Assembly (NCBI RefSeq): GCF_000411115.1
Contig: NZ_KE150253.1
Coordinates: 186,001 to 250,000, forward strand
DNA length: 64,000 nucleotides
Direction of reading: 5' to 3'
Origin: Capnocytophaga granulosa ATCC 51502
GTDB taxonomy: Bacteria; Bacteroidota; Bacteroidia; Flavobacteriales; Flavobacteriaceae
In this document: in pieces, positions 9,668-19,400 of the stretch
Numbering within the stretch: position 1 is the stretch's first letter
How the letters are laid out: every line of letters starts with the position of its first letter
Position numbers and translations under genes: made by a program
Notes under the pieces: generated by a model
Told to the model about the DNA's origin: nothing
What the model saw: only the letters and a program-made list of their open reading frames with translations
Databases searched by the model: none

Positions 9668-10338
9668 TGAGTACCCACTATGAACTTTTTTATACTGATA
9701 GAAAAACCTTAGGTATAAAGGTCTATCCAGATACCTCGGTAAAAGTATTTGCCCCTATAGATACCCCTCTAGAGGTGATAGCACTTCATGTGGAAGCTAA
9801 AAGCAGATGGATCAAAAAACAGCAAGCGATCTTTGAGACCTATCTGCCCAAGCTCCCTCCTCGCCAATATGTAGGAGGGGAGACTTTTTTGTATTTAGGC
9901 AGGCAATATATGCTGAAAATAGAGGAATCCGAAGAAGAAGTGGTGATATTCTATCAAGGACGATTGGTAGTAAAAACTCTTAATCCCTCTTCAGAACAAG
10001 TAAAAGCGCTATTGCAAACATGGTATCGCACAAGAGCAAAGATTGTTTTGAGCCAACTTTTCTCGCAACAGTTTGTTTTATTCAATAGATTTCAGCTAGA
10101 AAAACCTACCTTAGTTATAAAACCTATGGAAAAGCGTTGGGGAAGTTGTACCACTGGGGGGAAAATTCTTCTAAATGTGGAGCTTATCAAAGCTCCTATA
10201 TCTTGTATTACCTATGTAATATTACATGAACTCTGTCATTTGGTACATCATAATCATAGTGGAGCATTTTATAGTTTATTGGAATCCTTTATGCCAGATT
10301 GGCGGAGATGGAAGCAACTTTTGGAAACAATGAGTTAG
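9664..10338 (+). CDS. YgjP-like (M48-type) metallopeptidase of the restriction operon
   Basis: This 224-residue protein carries the zinc motif HELCH at 188-192 followed by HHNHS. It also has the family hallmark RWGSC at 158-162, matching the YgjP/SprT-like metallopeptidase group. Such genes are often the last gene of type I restriction operons; their role there is not known to me. The start overlaps the hsdR stop (ATGATGA), so translation is probably coupled. It ends the seven-gene operon, and the next gene has its own promoter. Confidence 0.85.
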   Translation: MMSTHYELFYTDRKTLGIKVYPDTSVKVFAPIDTPLEVIALHVEAKSRWIKKQQAIFETYLPKLPPRQYVGGETFLYLGRQYMLKIEESEEEVVIFYQGRLVVKTLNPSSEQVKALLQTWYRTRAKIVLSQLFSQQFVLFNRFQLEKPTLVIKPMEKRWGSCTTGGKILLNVELIKAPISCITYVILHELCHLVHHNHSGAFYSLLESFMPDWRRWKQLLETMS

Positions 10339-10347
10339 TTTGGAGTA

Positions 10348-10379
10348 TTTGCTTTTATAAATAAAATTACTTACTTTTG
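10348..10379 (+). promoter_or_regulatory. Promoter of the UbiA-family gene
   Basis: TTTG (10348-10351), a 20-base spacer and TACTTTTG (10372-10379) match the Bacteroidota promoter consensus exactly. It lies 24 bases before the ATG at 10403 and separates this gene from the restriction operon. Confidence 0.7.
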
Positions 10380-10402
10380 CAGGAAATAAAACGACCTATG
10401 CT

Positions 10403-11272
10403 ATGTGGCAGGTGGAAAAGAAAAAAATATTAGGGCTTTTCTCAGTGGTGCGGGGGTATAATATCCTGATGCTGTGTGTGGCTCAATACCTAACAGCTAT
10501 CTTTATTCTCTCAAGGGCACCTATAAAAAGGGTGTTGCTTGATGGACGGCTCTTTGCTATAGTGCTCTCTGGAGCTTTGGCAGTGGCAGGAGGCTATATT
10601 ATCAATGCGTTCTATGACAAGGAAAAGGATATGATCAATAAGCCTACACGGGCGATGATAGAACGCTTGGTGGGACAAAATACGAAACTTACCCTCTACT
10701 TCGTGCTAAATTTCCTTTCGGTGATTGTGGCCAGCTATGTGTCTTTTGCAGCGGTGCTGTTCTTCTCTATCTATATCTTTATGATGTGGTTCTACTCGCA
10801 TCGCTTGAAGAAAATGGTGCTGGTGGGCAATATCATCTCAGGGATACTCTCCATTATTCCTTTCTTTGCTATATTTGTGTATTATCATAATTTTCAGAAA
10901 GTTATATTTGTCCATGCGGCTTTTCTTTACTACTTGCTCTTGGCTAAGGACTTTGTGAAGGACTTACAGAATATCAAGGGAGATTTTGCCTTGGGTTACC
11001 ACACCATAGCTACTGATTATGGGGAGCGAAGCTCTAAGCAACTGATTAGTTTGCTGGTAGGGCTAACGCTTCTGTGTGTGTATTTCTTGACCTCTTTTCC
11101 TGATACAGGGGCAATGAAGTACTATTTTATCTTGGCTGCCATCGTACTACTGGCGGTCTTTACCCCTATCCTATGGCGGAGCAAAACAGAGATACATTAT
11201 GCCTTCCTCCATAACCTGCTCAAGGTGATTATCGTGGTCGGTGTATTCTGTATTGTGCTAGTAAGGAGATAG
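10403..11272 (+). CDS. UbiA-family prenyltransferase
   Basis: This integral membrane prenyltransferase has 289 residues and about eight or nine hydrophobic segments. The first Asp-rich site appears as N68, D72 and D76 (NAFYDKEKD). The second site lies in the KDFVKDLQNIKGD region near 190. The family moves an isoprenyl chain from its diphosphate onto an acceptor. Flavobacterial members are commonly annotated as geranylgeranylglycerol-phosphate geranylgeranyltransferase, but the acceptor cannot be read from sequence. The first Asp-rich motif has Ala where many members have Asp (NDxxD). It is transcribed alone; the downstream genes are on the other strand. Confidence 0.85.
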   Translation: MWQVEKKKILGLFSVVRGYNILMLCVAQYLTAIFILSRAPIKRVLLDGRLFAIVLSGALAVAGGYIINAFYDKEKDMINKPTRAMIERLVGQNTKLTLYFVLNFLSVIVASYVSFAAVLFFSIYIFMMWFYSHRLKKMVLVGNIISGILSIIPFFAIFVYYHNFQKVIFVHAAFLYYLLLAKDFVKDLQNIKGDFALGYHTIATDYGERSSKQLISLLVGLTLLCVYFLTSFPDTGAMKYYFILAAIVLLAVFTPILWRSKTEIHYAFLHNLLKVIIVVGVFCIVLVRR

Positions 11273-11350
11273 AGAAGAGTGAAAAGTGAATAGAGAAGAG
11301 TGAAAAGTACGAACTTAGACTAATCACTAACCACTAATCACTAACTACTA
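11273..11350. repeat. Short-period intergenic repeat array
   Basis: GAAGAGTGAAAAGT units are followed by ACTAATCACTAACCACTAATC-type heptamers, filling the gap between two convergent genes. No other signal is visible here. Confidence 0.7.
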
Positions 11351-12031
11351 ATGATTTCTTTTTCCTTTGAGGTACCAATAACCTTTGCTGGCGGCGAAGC
11401 CTAAGGCAAAGAGAGAGAGGAAGAAAAGGAATACCTTACCTAAGAGGACAAAATCGATGGGTTCACTCTTAGGGGCATAGATGATTTGGGCACTTGCAGT
11501 GGCAGTAAGGCCTAAGAGGATAATAAGAATGTTGACCATAAGGAGTACTTCCAAACGCAGATCTTTCTCTGGTAGTAGCGCAGCGATGCCCTTGGTACCC
11601 AGTAGCATAAAAGCGAATAGGGAAAGACAAGCATAGAGAGTTGTCTTGGCGAAGTCGGCTCCTGAGAAGAAGAAGAAGGCCTGTGCCAGCACATAGATAA
11701 GGCAGGGGAAGAGTAGTAGGCCTGGGAAAGCCAAAAGGATATGTTGTGCCTTGCTACGGCGGTTTTGGTAGTAATCCCTTAGAGCGACAAAGGCAAAGAG
11801 CAGTCCTATGGCTGATTCTATGGTAATTAGTACAGCCATGTCGCTTAGTATCTTAGGGGAGGCGAGCCACTGGCTGAGGGTCGTTTGGGATTGTTCGGAG
11901 GCAAAGTCGTAACTACCCCAAAGGAAGGCCACTAGTACGCCTGCCCATAGGGCTATCTGCCACAACCTCCAGAAGCTGAGCTTGAGGAGGGTGCTAAAAA
12001 AGATGAAGATAATCAGTAAAGAAATCAGCAT
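11348..12031 (-). CDS. Six-helix membrane protein of unknown function
   Basis: The 227 residues form about six hydrophobic helices, with short charged loops such as RDYYQNRRSK and a basic C-terminus (KGKRNH). I see no catalytic motif and do not recognise the family. The start lies 3 bases after the stop of the phosphoribosyltransferase gene, so the two are probably co-transcribed. The 3' end reaches into the intergenic repeat array. The open frame and hydrophobic periodicity make it a convincing gene; function is open. Confidence 0.8.
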   Translation of the reverse strand: MLISLLIIFIFFSTLLKLSFWRLWQIALWAGVLVAFLWGSYDFASEQSQTTLSQWLASPKILSDMAVLITIESAIGLLFAFVALRDYYQNRRSKAQHILLAFPGLLLFPCLIYVLAQAFFFFSGADFAKTTLYACLSLFAFMLLGTKGIAALLPEKDLRLEVLLMVNILIILLGLTATASAQIIYAPKSEPIDFVLLGKVFLFFLSLFALGFAASKGYWYLKGKRNH

Positions 12032-12034
12032 AAC

Positions 12035-12523
12035 TTATTGTAAATAGGCATGGGGTTCGCCCTCAAAACTCACCTCAATATGTTCTTGTAGAGAGGTGGA
12101 GAGGGAAAGTCCTTTGAAATCGGCCTTGATAGGGAATTTCTTATGGTTACGGTTCACTAGCACAGCGGTTTTGAGTTGCTTGAGGGGCACCTCAAGGAAG
12201 TGCTTAACCCCATAGATAAGGGTGGCTCCACTGCTAAGGACGTCATCTACCAAGACGACGGACTGGTTGGTGTATTCCTCCACGGGTAGGGAGGTGGTTA
12301 CAGGGGCTAAGACATTGGTTTTGTTGACCTTAACGCTGCACAATATCACAGGGATAGGGCAGATACGGCTTAGCTCCTCATGTAGCTTTTCGGCAAAGAT
12401 GTATCCGTTGCGTTCTATGCCCGCAAGGATGATCTTTTCTTGGTGTATATTAGCCTCATAGATTTGGTAGGCTATACGACGGATCTTGTGAGCGATTTGC
12501 TCGGAGGTAAGAATGGTAGTCAA
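12035..12523 (-). CDS. PyrR-like phosphoribosyltransferase
   Basis: This 162-residue type I phosphoribosyltransferase has the PRPP-binding motif VVLVDDVLSSGATL (about 88-101). Its C-terminal block RNHKKFPIKADFKG is typical of PyrR. PyrR converts uracil plus PRPP to UMP and, in some bacteria, binds pyr mRNA. No pyrimidine genes or attenuator are seen here, so only the enzymatic role is reasonable. It lies upstream of the membrane protein (3-base gap) and downstream of the Hsp15 gene, separated from that gene by a TTAATTGTTAATTATT-type repeat. Confidence 0.8.
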   Translation of the reverse strand: MTTILTSEQIAHKIRRIAYQIYEANIHQEKIILAGIERNGYIFAEKLHEELSRICPIPVILCSVKVNKTNVLAPVTTSLPVEEYTNQSVVLVDDVLSSGATLIYGVKHFLEVPLKQLKTAVLVNRNHKKFPIKADFKGLSLSTSLQEHIEVSFEGEPHAYLQ

Positions 12524-12577
12524 TTGTTAATTATTAATGGTTAATTGTTAATTATTAATAGAGGCAAATAGCCTTAC

Positions 12578-12964
12578 CTATTCTACTTGTGTAGAGATTC
12601 CCCCAATGAGAAATTCTTCAAGTTCGCGGCGGTCTTTTTTGGTGGGTCGGCCTTCGCCTTTTTGTCGGTAATATTCTTGGGCTTGTTGTTGGGCTTTGGC
12701 CTGCTCAAAGGCTTCTTCGGGGGTGTTATCAGTACAATAGAGACCGACGAGCTTAGCACCTACACGGGATTCAGGAAGGTCATTAACCTGGATCTCATAG
12801 GTGATTTGGTCTTTTTTGATCTGTACCTTATCCTGAGGGAAGACCTCCTTGGAGGCTTTGGCTACCTCCCCGTTGATACGTATATGACCTTTCTTACAGG
12901 CTTCAGTGGCGATGTTGCGCGTTTTGTAATAGCGTACGCACCAAAGGTATTTGTCGATTCGCAT
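12578..12964 (-). CDS. hslR: S4-domain RNA-binding protein, Hsp15 family
   Basis: The S4 RNA-binding domain opens with MRIDKYLWCVRYYKTR and includes GHIRINGEVAK (about 25-35), the standard Hsp15 signature. The C-terminus is basic and Glu/Gln-rich with GEGRPTKKDRR, as in HslR. Hsp15 recycles stalled 50S subunits that still carry nascent chain. The length (128 residues) is normal. A possible minus-strand -7 box (CAAAAATA in plus orientation) lies near 13019. The 130-residue frame opposite this gene is a shadow. Confidence 0.9.
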   Translation of the reverse strand: MRIDKYLWCVRYYKTRNIATEACKKGHIRINGEVAKASKEVFPQDKVQIKKDQITYEIQVNDLPESRVGAKLVGLYCTDNTPEEAFEQAKAQQQAQEYYRQKGEGRPTKKDRRELEEFLIGGISTQVE

Positions 12965-13074
12965 AACTTAAGTGAATAGTGAATAGAGAACAGAGAAAAT
13001 TAAAGTAAAAATTTCATGCAAAAATACGAGATTTTTTTGTAACTTGCACCCAAATTAAAGTATTTATTTTTCTA

Positions 13075-13881
13075 ATGATAAAAAAGAGTATTCTATTGAT
13101 GTCGTTTGCCTTATTAGGCTTGTATTCATGTAAGAAAAGTGAGGATAATGGAGAGAAGATTCGTGAGATGACCGAGGTAATTCCAGAAAATGATCAGGCT
13201 ATACAGGCCTACCTTAAGAGCCATTATTGCGAACTAGACAGTGATGGGAACATCGTTCTAGGGGCTGTGGGGAGCACAGGCAAGACTTCTATTTGGGATA
13301 GAGCAGACCTTAAGCGCAAAGAACTAAGGGTGCTAGACCAGCACAACAACTATATTACCAACACTATGTATTATGTGATATTGCGCGAGGGCAATGGACA
13401 GCAGGCTACAGTAGCTGATCACTCTTTTGTGCTCTATAAGGCTGAATCGCTTGATGGAAAGGTGTATGACGATGGAACCCTCTTTACCTATGACAATTGG
13501 ATGGACTTGCTTGGAAGAGAAGCGAGTGCTTACAGAGGAGGTACAGTTATGGGCTTTCGTGAGGCTGTAGCGATGTTAAAGGCTTCGACTTCTGCAATAA
13601 CAGAGCAGAGCAATGGTAAGCTGGTGGCTCCTACCGATGGAGGAGTAGGGGTGTTCTTTATGCCTTCGGGTATTACCTACTATACAGGTACTTCCAATAT
13701 TCCAGCCTATACTCCCTTGATATTTGAAATAAATCTCTTAAAGACAGAGCGTTACGACCACGATGGTGATGGTATTCCGTCCATTAATGAGATACAACAT
13801 CATCAGGATGGTACCATTACCTTCCCTGACTGTAATGGAAATGGAAGAGTGGATTACTTGGATGCAAACCCTTGTCAGTGA
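13075..13881 (+). CDS. FKBP-type peptidyl-prolyl isomerase lipoprotein with Ca-binding-like tail
   Basis: The lipoprotein signal ends at LGLYSCKK (Cys19), so the product is membrane anchored. Residues about 85-235 resemble a diverged FKBP domain (YYVILREGNGQ, GTVMGFREAVAML, IPAYTPLIFEINLL). The tail has an EF-hand-like loop DHDGDGIPSINEI and a second acidic loop DCNGNGRVDYLDANPC, which probably bind calcium. FKBPs speed folding of exported proteins around proline. Gliding-associated FKBP lipoproteins such as GldI share the general form, but I cannot assign this to one. It lies 33 bases upstream of pssA and may share its transcript. Confidence 0.8.
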   Translation: MIKKSILLMSFALLGLYSCKKSEDNGEKIREMTEVIPENDQAIQAYLKSHYCELDSDGNIVLGAVGSTGKTSIWDRADLKRKELRVLDQHNNYITNTMYYVILREGNGQQATVADHSFVLYKAESLDGKVYDDGTLFTYDNWMDLLGREASAYRGGTVMGFREAVAMLKASTSAITEQSNGKLVAPTDGGVGVFFMPSGITYYTGTSNIPAYTPLIFEINLLKTERYDHDGDGIPSINEIQHHQDGTITFPDCNGNGRVDYLDANPCQ

Positions 13882-13914
13882 CTAATGACTAATGTGACTA
13901 ATGACTAATAAAAA

Positions 13915-14631
13915 ATGAAAAAATTTATCCCTAATCTCATCACGCTGCTGAATCTCTCTTGTGGGATAGTAGCCTTAAGGTTTGCCATGGATCAGGCCTT
14001 TGATATGGCCTTGTTATGGTTTTTCTTAGGGATTGTCTTTGATTTCTTTGATGGCTTTGCAGCCCGCTGGCTGAAGGTTACCTCGCCCTTAGGCTTGCAG
14101 TTGGATTCCTTGGCCGATATGGTTACTTCAGGCTTGGTACCAGGGCAGGTGATGTATTCGCTCATCAGTTTTGGGACAGCTCCTTACGGAGATGCAGTAC
14201 ATCTTTTTCTACCCTTTGCAGGTTATTTGGTAACCTTGGCTTCGGCCTATCGCTTGGCACGATTTAACATAGACACACGTCAGCATGATTCCTTTATCGG
14301 GCTTCCTACTCCTGCCAATGCGCTTTTTATTCTTACGGTAGGGTATATGGTACAGAAGGCGCAGTATATCAGTGCGCTACCGCTATGGGTAGCACTACTT
14401 ATTACGCTGGTGAGTTGTTATCTGCTCAATAGCAATCTGCCCCTTTTCTCGCTCAAGTTCAAGGATTTTTCGCTCAAGAAGAATGCTATTAAGTATATTT
14501 TCTTACTACTTAGCTTAGTGTTATTGCTTTGTTTTCAAATAAATGCGTTTGCTCTTATCATTTTGGCATACATCTTGCTATCTATAGGGAGTAACCTTTT
14601 TAAAAACAAAGATAAAAATGAAACAATTTAG
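13915..14631 (+). CDS. pssA: CDP-diacylglycerol--serine O-phosphatidyltransferase
   Basis: This membrane enzyme makes phosphatidylserine from CDP-diacylglycerol and serine, the first step to phosphatidylethanolamine. The CDP-alcohol phosphotransferase signature is complete: D46-G47, A50-R51, G60, D64 and D68 with correct spacing. Several hydrophobic helices follow. At 238 residues it has the usual length for the Bacteroidota form. Its last 14 bases overlap the start of the DUF4476 gene, so the two are translated together. Confidence 0.92.
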   Translation: MKKFIPNLITLLNLSCGIVALRFAMDQAFDMALLWFFLGIVFDFFDGFAARWLKVTSPLGLQLDSLADMVTSGLVPGQVMYSLISFGTAPYGDAVHLFLPFAGYLVTLASAYRLARFNIDTRQHDSFIGLPTPANALFILTVGYMVQKAQYISALPLWVALLITLVSCYLLNSNLPLFSLKFKDFSLKKNAIKYIFLLLSLVLLLCFQINAFALIILAYILLSIGSNLFKNKDKNETI

Positions 14632-15457
14632 CTTATTATTAGGTCTGTTATTAGTCCAAATGACTTTTGCACAGCGGGCAGGAACAGCAGGGAAGTTTTT
14701 GCGCAATGAGGCCAGTGCCTCTGATATCAATTCAGTGCGCATTGAGGTAGATATAGATGGAAACAGAAATAAACGACCTGACTTGCAGCAATATAGGACA
14801 GCACCAGGGCAGTACCAATGGAATCCCGCCCCTTATGGCTATTCGGAGGTGTTTTTGCGTATTGCGGATAGTGGTTTTTTCACAGTAACACTTGGTGACC
14901 AGCAGATTAGCGGGCCAACAGGTAAGTTTCGCTTCTTCGATGTACGTTCGGGGGCAGTGCCTATGTCCATCTATCTCAATGGCTTCTTAATCTATCGTAC
15001 TACTATAACAGCCCAGCAGAATAGTCGTACCGTATTGGATTACTTTGTACAATATGGTCTCTATGAATTAGCACTCTATCCTATTGACAAACAATGGTAT
15101 GGGGGCGAATGGAATGATATATGGAACAATCCCTATCAAGCGGGCAGTCACCTATCTGTTGCCCCACATGTGCCTGTGATGCCAGAGGAGGTATTTGCTA
15201 ATTTTTATAATTCGTATAGAAAACTCAACTTTGACAAAGAGCGTATTGCCTTTATCAACCAACAGCGCAATACAGCCTATACTTGTGCGCAGATCAAGCA
15301 GTTGTTACGAGCTCTTGACTTTGAAAACAACAAAGTAGATATGGGCAAATACCTCTATGACCTATGTGCAGATAAAGGGAATTTCTTCACTATATATGAT
15401 ATCTTTACCTTTGACAGCTATAAGAGACAACTAATGGAATATGTCTCTAATAAGTGA
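14618..15457 (+). CDS. Secreted DUF4476 protein
   Basis: A signal peptide (MKQFSLLLGLLLVQMTFA, then Gln) directs export. The middle (about 35-165) is beta-rich and may be an Ig-like or jelly-roll fold. The C-terminal 95 residues match the Bacteroidota DUF4476 pattern: FDKERIAFINQ, CAQIKQLLRALDF, DMGKYLYD and FTFDSYKRQLMEYV. Function is not known. The start overlaps pssA by 14 bases. A run of repeat-like sequence follows the stop. Confidence 0.8.
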   Translation: MKQFSLLLGLLLVQMTFAQRAGTAGKFLRNEASASDINSVRIEVDIDGNRNKRPDLQQYRTAPGQYQWNPAPYGYSEVFLRIADSGFFTVTLGDQQISGPTGKFRFFDVRSGAVPMSIYLNGFLIYRTTITAQQNSRTVLDYFVQYGLYELALYPIDKQWYGGEWNDIWNNPYQAGSHLSVAPHVPVMPEEVFANFYNSYRKLNFDKERIAFINQQRNTAYTCAQIKQLLRALDFENNKVDMGKYLYDLCADKGNFFTIYDIFTFDSYKRQLMEYVSNK

Positions 15458-15534
15458 AAAAGTTAAGAGTGAAGAATGAAAAGTGAAGAGTAGAATAACT
15501 CAAAATTTAAAATTCAGAACTCAAAACTAATAAT

Positions 15535-16131
15535 ATGGTGATTACCGATATAAATCAGTTAGATGTAAATGGGACTTATACCTATGCGGATTACCTACTT
15601 TGGCGATTCAAAGAGCAGGTAGAGTTGTTACGTGGTAAGCTCTTTAAGATGTCTCCCGCTCCGAGAGAGATACATCAGCGGGTACTTAACGAAATCAACT
15701 TTGAGTTGATGTCTTTTTTCAGAAACAAGACTTGTAGGGTGTATCCTGCGCCTTTTGATGTACGTATACCTGCCAAAGGGGCAAAAGGAATGACAGACAA
15801 CCAAATATATACCATAGTACAACCCGACTTATGTGTGGTTTGTGATTTGGAAAAGATAGACGGAAGGGGCTGTGTAGGGGCACCAGACTTGGTAGTGGAG
15901 ATTCTCTCACCCTCCAACTCTCGCAAAGACCTCAAGGATAAATACGAAATCTACCAAGAGGCAGGCGTACCCGAATACTGGATTGTAGATGCAGATGATA
16001 AGGCTATCTATCGCTATGTCTTGGAAGGGGATACCTATATAGGGTTGCCTCCTGTCTCCGAGGGAGATGTCTTTAGTTCAAGGAAATTCCCCGAAATGAA
16101 AATAGATACGAAACTTATATTTAAAGAGTGA
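15535..16131 (+). CDS. Uma2-family (DUF820) putative endonuclease, copy 1
   Basis: This 198-residue protein has the Uma2/DUF820 form of the PD-(D/E)xK fold. QPDLCVV carries D98, and GAPDLVVEILSPSN carries D118 and E122. A Lys-rich helix (RKDLKDKYEIYQEAG) and EYWIVD follow. Members resemble restriction nucleases, but no function is established to my knowledge. A close paralogue lies at 43178-43771 on the other strand. Both copies are flanked by short-period repeats, which suits a mobile or amplified gene. It is transcribed alone. Confidence 0.85.
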   Translation: MVITDINQLDVNGTYTYADYLLWRFKEQVELLRGKLFKMSPAPREIHQRVLNEINFELMSFFRNKTCRVYPAPFDVRIPAKGAKGMTDNQIYTIVQPDLCVVCDLEKIDGRGCVGAPDLVVEILSPSNSRKDLKDKYEIYQEAGVPEYWIVDADDKAIYRYVLEGDTYIGLPPVSEGDVFSSRKFPEMKIDTKLIFKE

Positions 16132-16187
16132 CTAATGACTAGTGACTAATCACTAATCACTAATCACTAACCACTAATCACTCATTG
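16130..16187. repeat. Heptamer array (CACTAAT) upstream of rpoB
   Basis: GTGACTAATGACTAGTGACTAA runs into at least four CACTAAT/CACTAAC units. Because the period is seven, TAA occurs in all three forward frames, and TAG/TGA occur in all reverse frames. Confidence 0.8.
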
Positions 16188-16239
16188 TATTTAACAAACT
16201 ATTAACGTGGTGTAAAGGGTAAATAACAAATAAAATTTT

Positions 16240-16247
16240 TAAATTTG
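16240..16247 (+). promoter_or_regulatory. Candidate -7 box of the rpoB promoter
   Basis: TAAATTTG matches TAnnTTTG, but no TTG is seen at the expected -33 distance. It lies 158 bases upstream of the rpoB start, implying a leader of about 145 bases that contains the hairpin at 16296-16328. Confidence 0.45.
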
Positions 16248-16295
16248 CCCCCTTGAAAGAAGTATGCACTGTATAACGAAATAACTTATTGAAAA

Positions 16296-16328
16296 CCAGC
16301 TCTTGGAGGGAAACTTTTAGAGGGCTGG
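16296..16328 (+). promoter_or_regulatory. Leader hairpin upstream of rpoB
   Basis: CCAGCTCTT (16296-16304) pairs with GAGGGCTGG (16320-16328) as nine pairs including G-T wobbles, enclosing a purine-rich 15-base loop. GCTTTGTT follows. It could be an attenuator of the kind found between rplL and rpoB, carried along when rpoB was separated from that cluster. The function is inferred. Confidence 0.45.
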
Positions 16329-16404
16329 GCTTTGTTATGTAGTGTGTATTTACCTAAATGGCTGCAATGCAAGCCATTACCATTAACCATTTATATTATA
16401 ATAG

Positions 16405-19400
16405 ATGCTTACGAACCAACCTGCCAGAATTAATTTTGCTTCCACTAAGCATGTGCCTGACTATCCTGACTTTTTGGATATCCAAATAAAGTCGTTTCAG
16501 GACTTTTTCCAGATGGAGACCAAGTCGGATGCACGAAGCAATGAAGGGCTGTACAGTACCTTCAAGGAGAATTTTCCTATTACCGACACACGGAATCAGT
16601 TTGTCCTTGAGTTCCTTGACTACTTCATAGATCCGCCTCGCTATTCGGTAGAGGAGTGTATACAGCGTGGTCTTACCTATAGCGTACCGCTAAAGGCACG
16701 CCTAAAGCTTTTCTGTACAGATCCTGAACATGAGGACTTTGAGACCATAGTGCAGGATGTATATTTGGGAACTATTCCTTATATGACCACCAGTGGTACC
16801 TTTGTGATCAATGGAGCAGAGCGTGTGATCGTTTCTCAACTACACCGCTCTCCAGGGGTATTCTTTGGGCAATCCTACCATGCGAACGGGACTAAGCTCT
16901 ATTCAGCGCGTATTATCCCCTTCAAAGGTTCATGGATAGAGTTCACCACGGACATCAACAATGTGATGTACGCCTATATAGACCGTAAGAAAAAACTTCC
17001 TGTAACCACCCTTTTCCGTGCAATTGGTTTTGAGCGCGATAAGGATATCTTGGAGATATTTGATTTGGCAGAAGAGGTAAAAGTCTCTAAGACAGGACTT
17101 AAGAAATATTTGGGTCGCCGCTTGGCAGCTCGTGTGCTCAACACTTGGCATGAGGACTTCGTAGATGAGGACACAGGAGAAGTGGTATCCATAGAACGTA
17201 ACGAAATAATCCTTGACCGTGATACGGTTTTGGAAAAAGAACATATAGATGAGATTGTAGAAGCGAATGTAAAGACCATCCTCCTACACAAGGAAGATGA
17301 GCATACAGCTGATTACAATATCATCCACAACACTTTGCAGAAGGACCCTACCAACTCCGAAAAGGAAGCAGTGGAACACATCTATCGCCAATTGCGTAAT
17401 GCGGAACCACCCGATGAGGAGACCGCTCGCGATATCATAGATAAGCTTTTCTTCTCCGACCAGCGTTACAACTTGGGCGATGTAGGGCGTTACCGTATGA
17501 ACAAGAAATTGTCCTTGGATATACCTATGGAAAAACAGGTACTTACCAAGGAAGATATCATTACAATTGTAAAATACCTTATAGAGCTGATTAACTCTAA
17601 AGCGGAGGTAGATGATATAGACCACTTGTCCAATCGTAGGGTACGTACAGTAGGGGAGCAGCTTTCAGCACAGTTTGGCGTGGGACTTTCTCGTATGGCA
17701 CGTACCATACGTGAGCGTATGAATGTACGTGATAATGAGGTATTTACTCCGCTGGATTTGATCAATGCAAAGACACTTTCTTCAGTGATTAACTCCTTCT
17801 TTGGAACCAGCCAGCTGTCCCAATTCATGGACCAGACCAATCCGCTAGCCGAAATCACGCACAAGCGTAGGTTATCAGCCCTTGGGCCTGGAGGTCTATC
17901 GAGAGAGCGTGCAGGCTTTGAGGTACGTGACGTACACTATACCCACTATGGTCGTCTTTGTCCTATTGAGACTCCAGAAGGGCCAAACATCGGGCTTATC
18001 TCCTCATTGGCCGTATATGCGAAAGTCAATTCTATGGGATTCATAGAAACTCCTTACCGCAAGGTAGAAAACGGAAAGATAAAGCTCAATGAGCTTATCT
18101 ATATGAGTGCAGAAGAAGAGGAAGGACTTAAGATTCCTCAGGCCAATATCCATGTAGATGATCAAGGAAATATCCTTGATGAGCGCTTGGTTGTAAAAGA
18201 AGACGGGGATTTCCCTGTTGTCTCTCGCGAAGAAGTAGATTATATAGACGTGGCTCCAAACCAGATTGCCTCTATTTCGGCTTCGCTAATTCCTTTCTTG
18301 GAACACGATGACGCGAACCGTGCGCTGATGGGTTCCAACATGATGCGCCAGGCAGTACCACTTTTGCGCCCTGAAGCACCTATCGTAGGTACAGGTTTGG
18401 AACAACGTGTGGCTACCGACTCCCGTGTGCTTATGAATGCTGAAAGAGAAGGTACAGTAGAGTATGTAGATGCCAATAAGATCGTTATCCGCTACGATAG
18501 AACCGAAGACGAAATCTTGGTTTCTTTTGATAGTGAGCTGACCACTTATGACCTAATCAAGTTCCGCCGTACTAACCAAGGTACTTGTATCAACCTAAAA
18601 CCGATTGTTCGCAAGGGAGATAGGGTGAAAAAGGGACAGGTACTCTGTGAGGGGTATGCTACCCAAAATGGAGAATTGGCCTTGGGTCGCAATATGAAAG
18701 TAGCCTTTATGCCATGGAAGGGATATAACTTTGAGGATGCAATTGTAATTTCCGAACGTGTGATTCGTGAAGATATTTTCACTTCTATCCATATAGACGA
18801 ATATACCCTTGATGTACGTGATACTAAGCTTGGGGTTGAGGAGCTTACCAATGATATTCCTAACGTATCAGAAGATGCTACCAAAGACCTTGATGAAAAT
18901 GGTATAGTACGTATTGGGGCTAATATCAAGCCAGGGGATATCCTCATCGGTAAGGTAACCCCTAAGGGAGAGAGTGATCCTACACCAGAAGAAAAGCTAC
19001 TTCGTGCGATCTTCGGGGATAAGGCAGGAGACGTAAAAGATGCCTCTTTAAAAGCCTCTCCATCACTAGAAGGGGTAGTTATCGGCAAGAAACTTTTTGC
19101 TCGTGCGGTGAAAACCAAACAAAAACGCAGCAAGGAGAAGGACGAAGCCGCTGCCCTTGATGCTGCTTTCGTGGCTAAGGCAGAAGAGCTTAAAGACCGC
19201 TTACTAGAGAAACTCTTCTACTTGGTCAATGGTAAAACTTCCCAAGGGGTATTCAATGACCTAGGGGAAGAAATCATACCAAAGGGAAGAAAACATACCC
19301 AAAAGGGACTCAAAGAGATAGAAGACTATACACACCTTGTATCAGGAGGTTGGACAACGGATGATCATACCAATGAACTGATCAATGACCTTATCCACAA

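Noticed and set aside
12587..12979. 130-residue plus-strand frame opposite hslR
   Set aside because: It covers the whole Hsp15 gene in antisense. Its hydrophobic composition arises from the complement of charged codons.
18546..19133. 195-residue minus-strand frame inside rpoB
   Set aside because: It is low-complexity (Ser-rich) and lies entirely within a highly conserved coding region; a shadow of codon usage.
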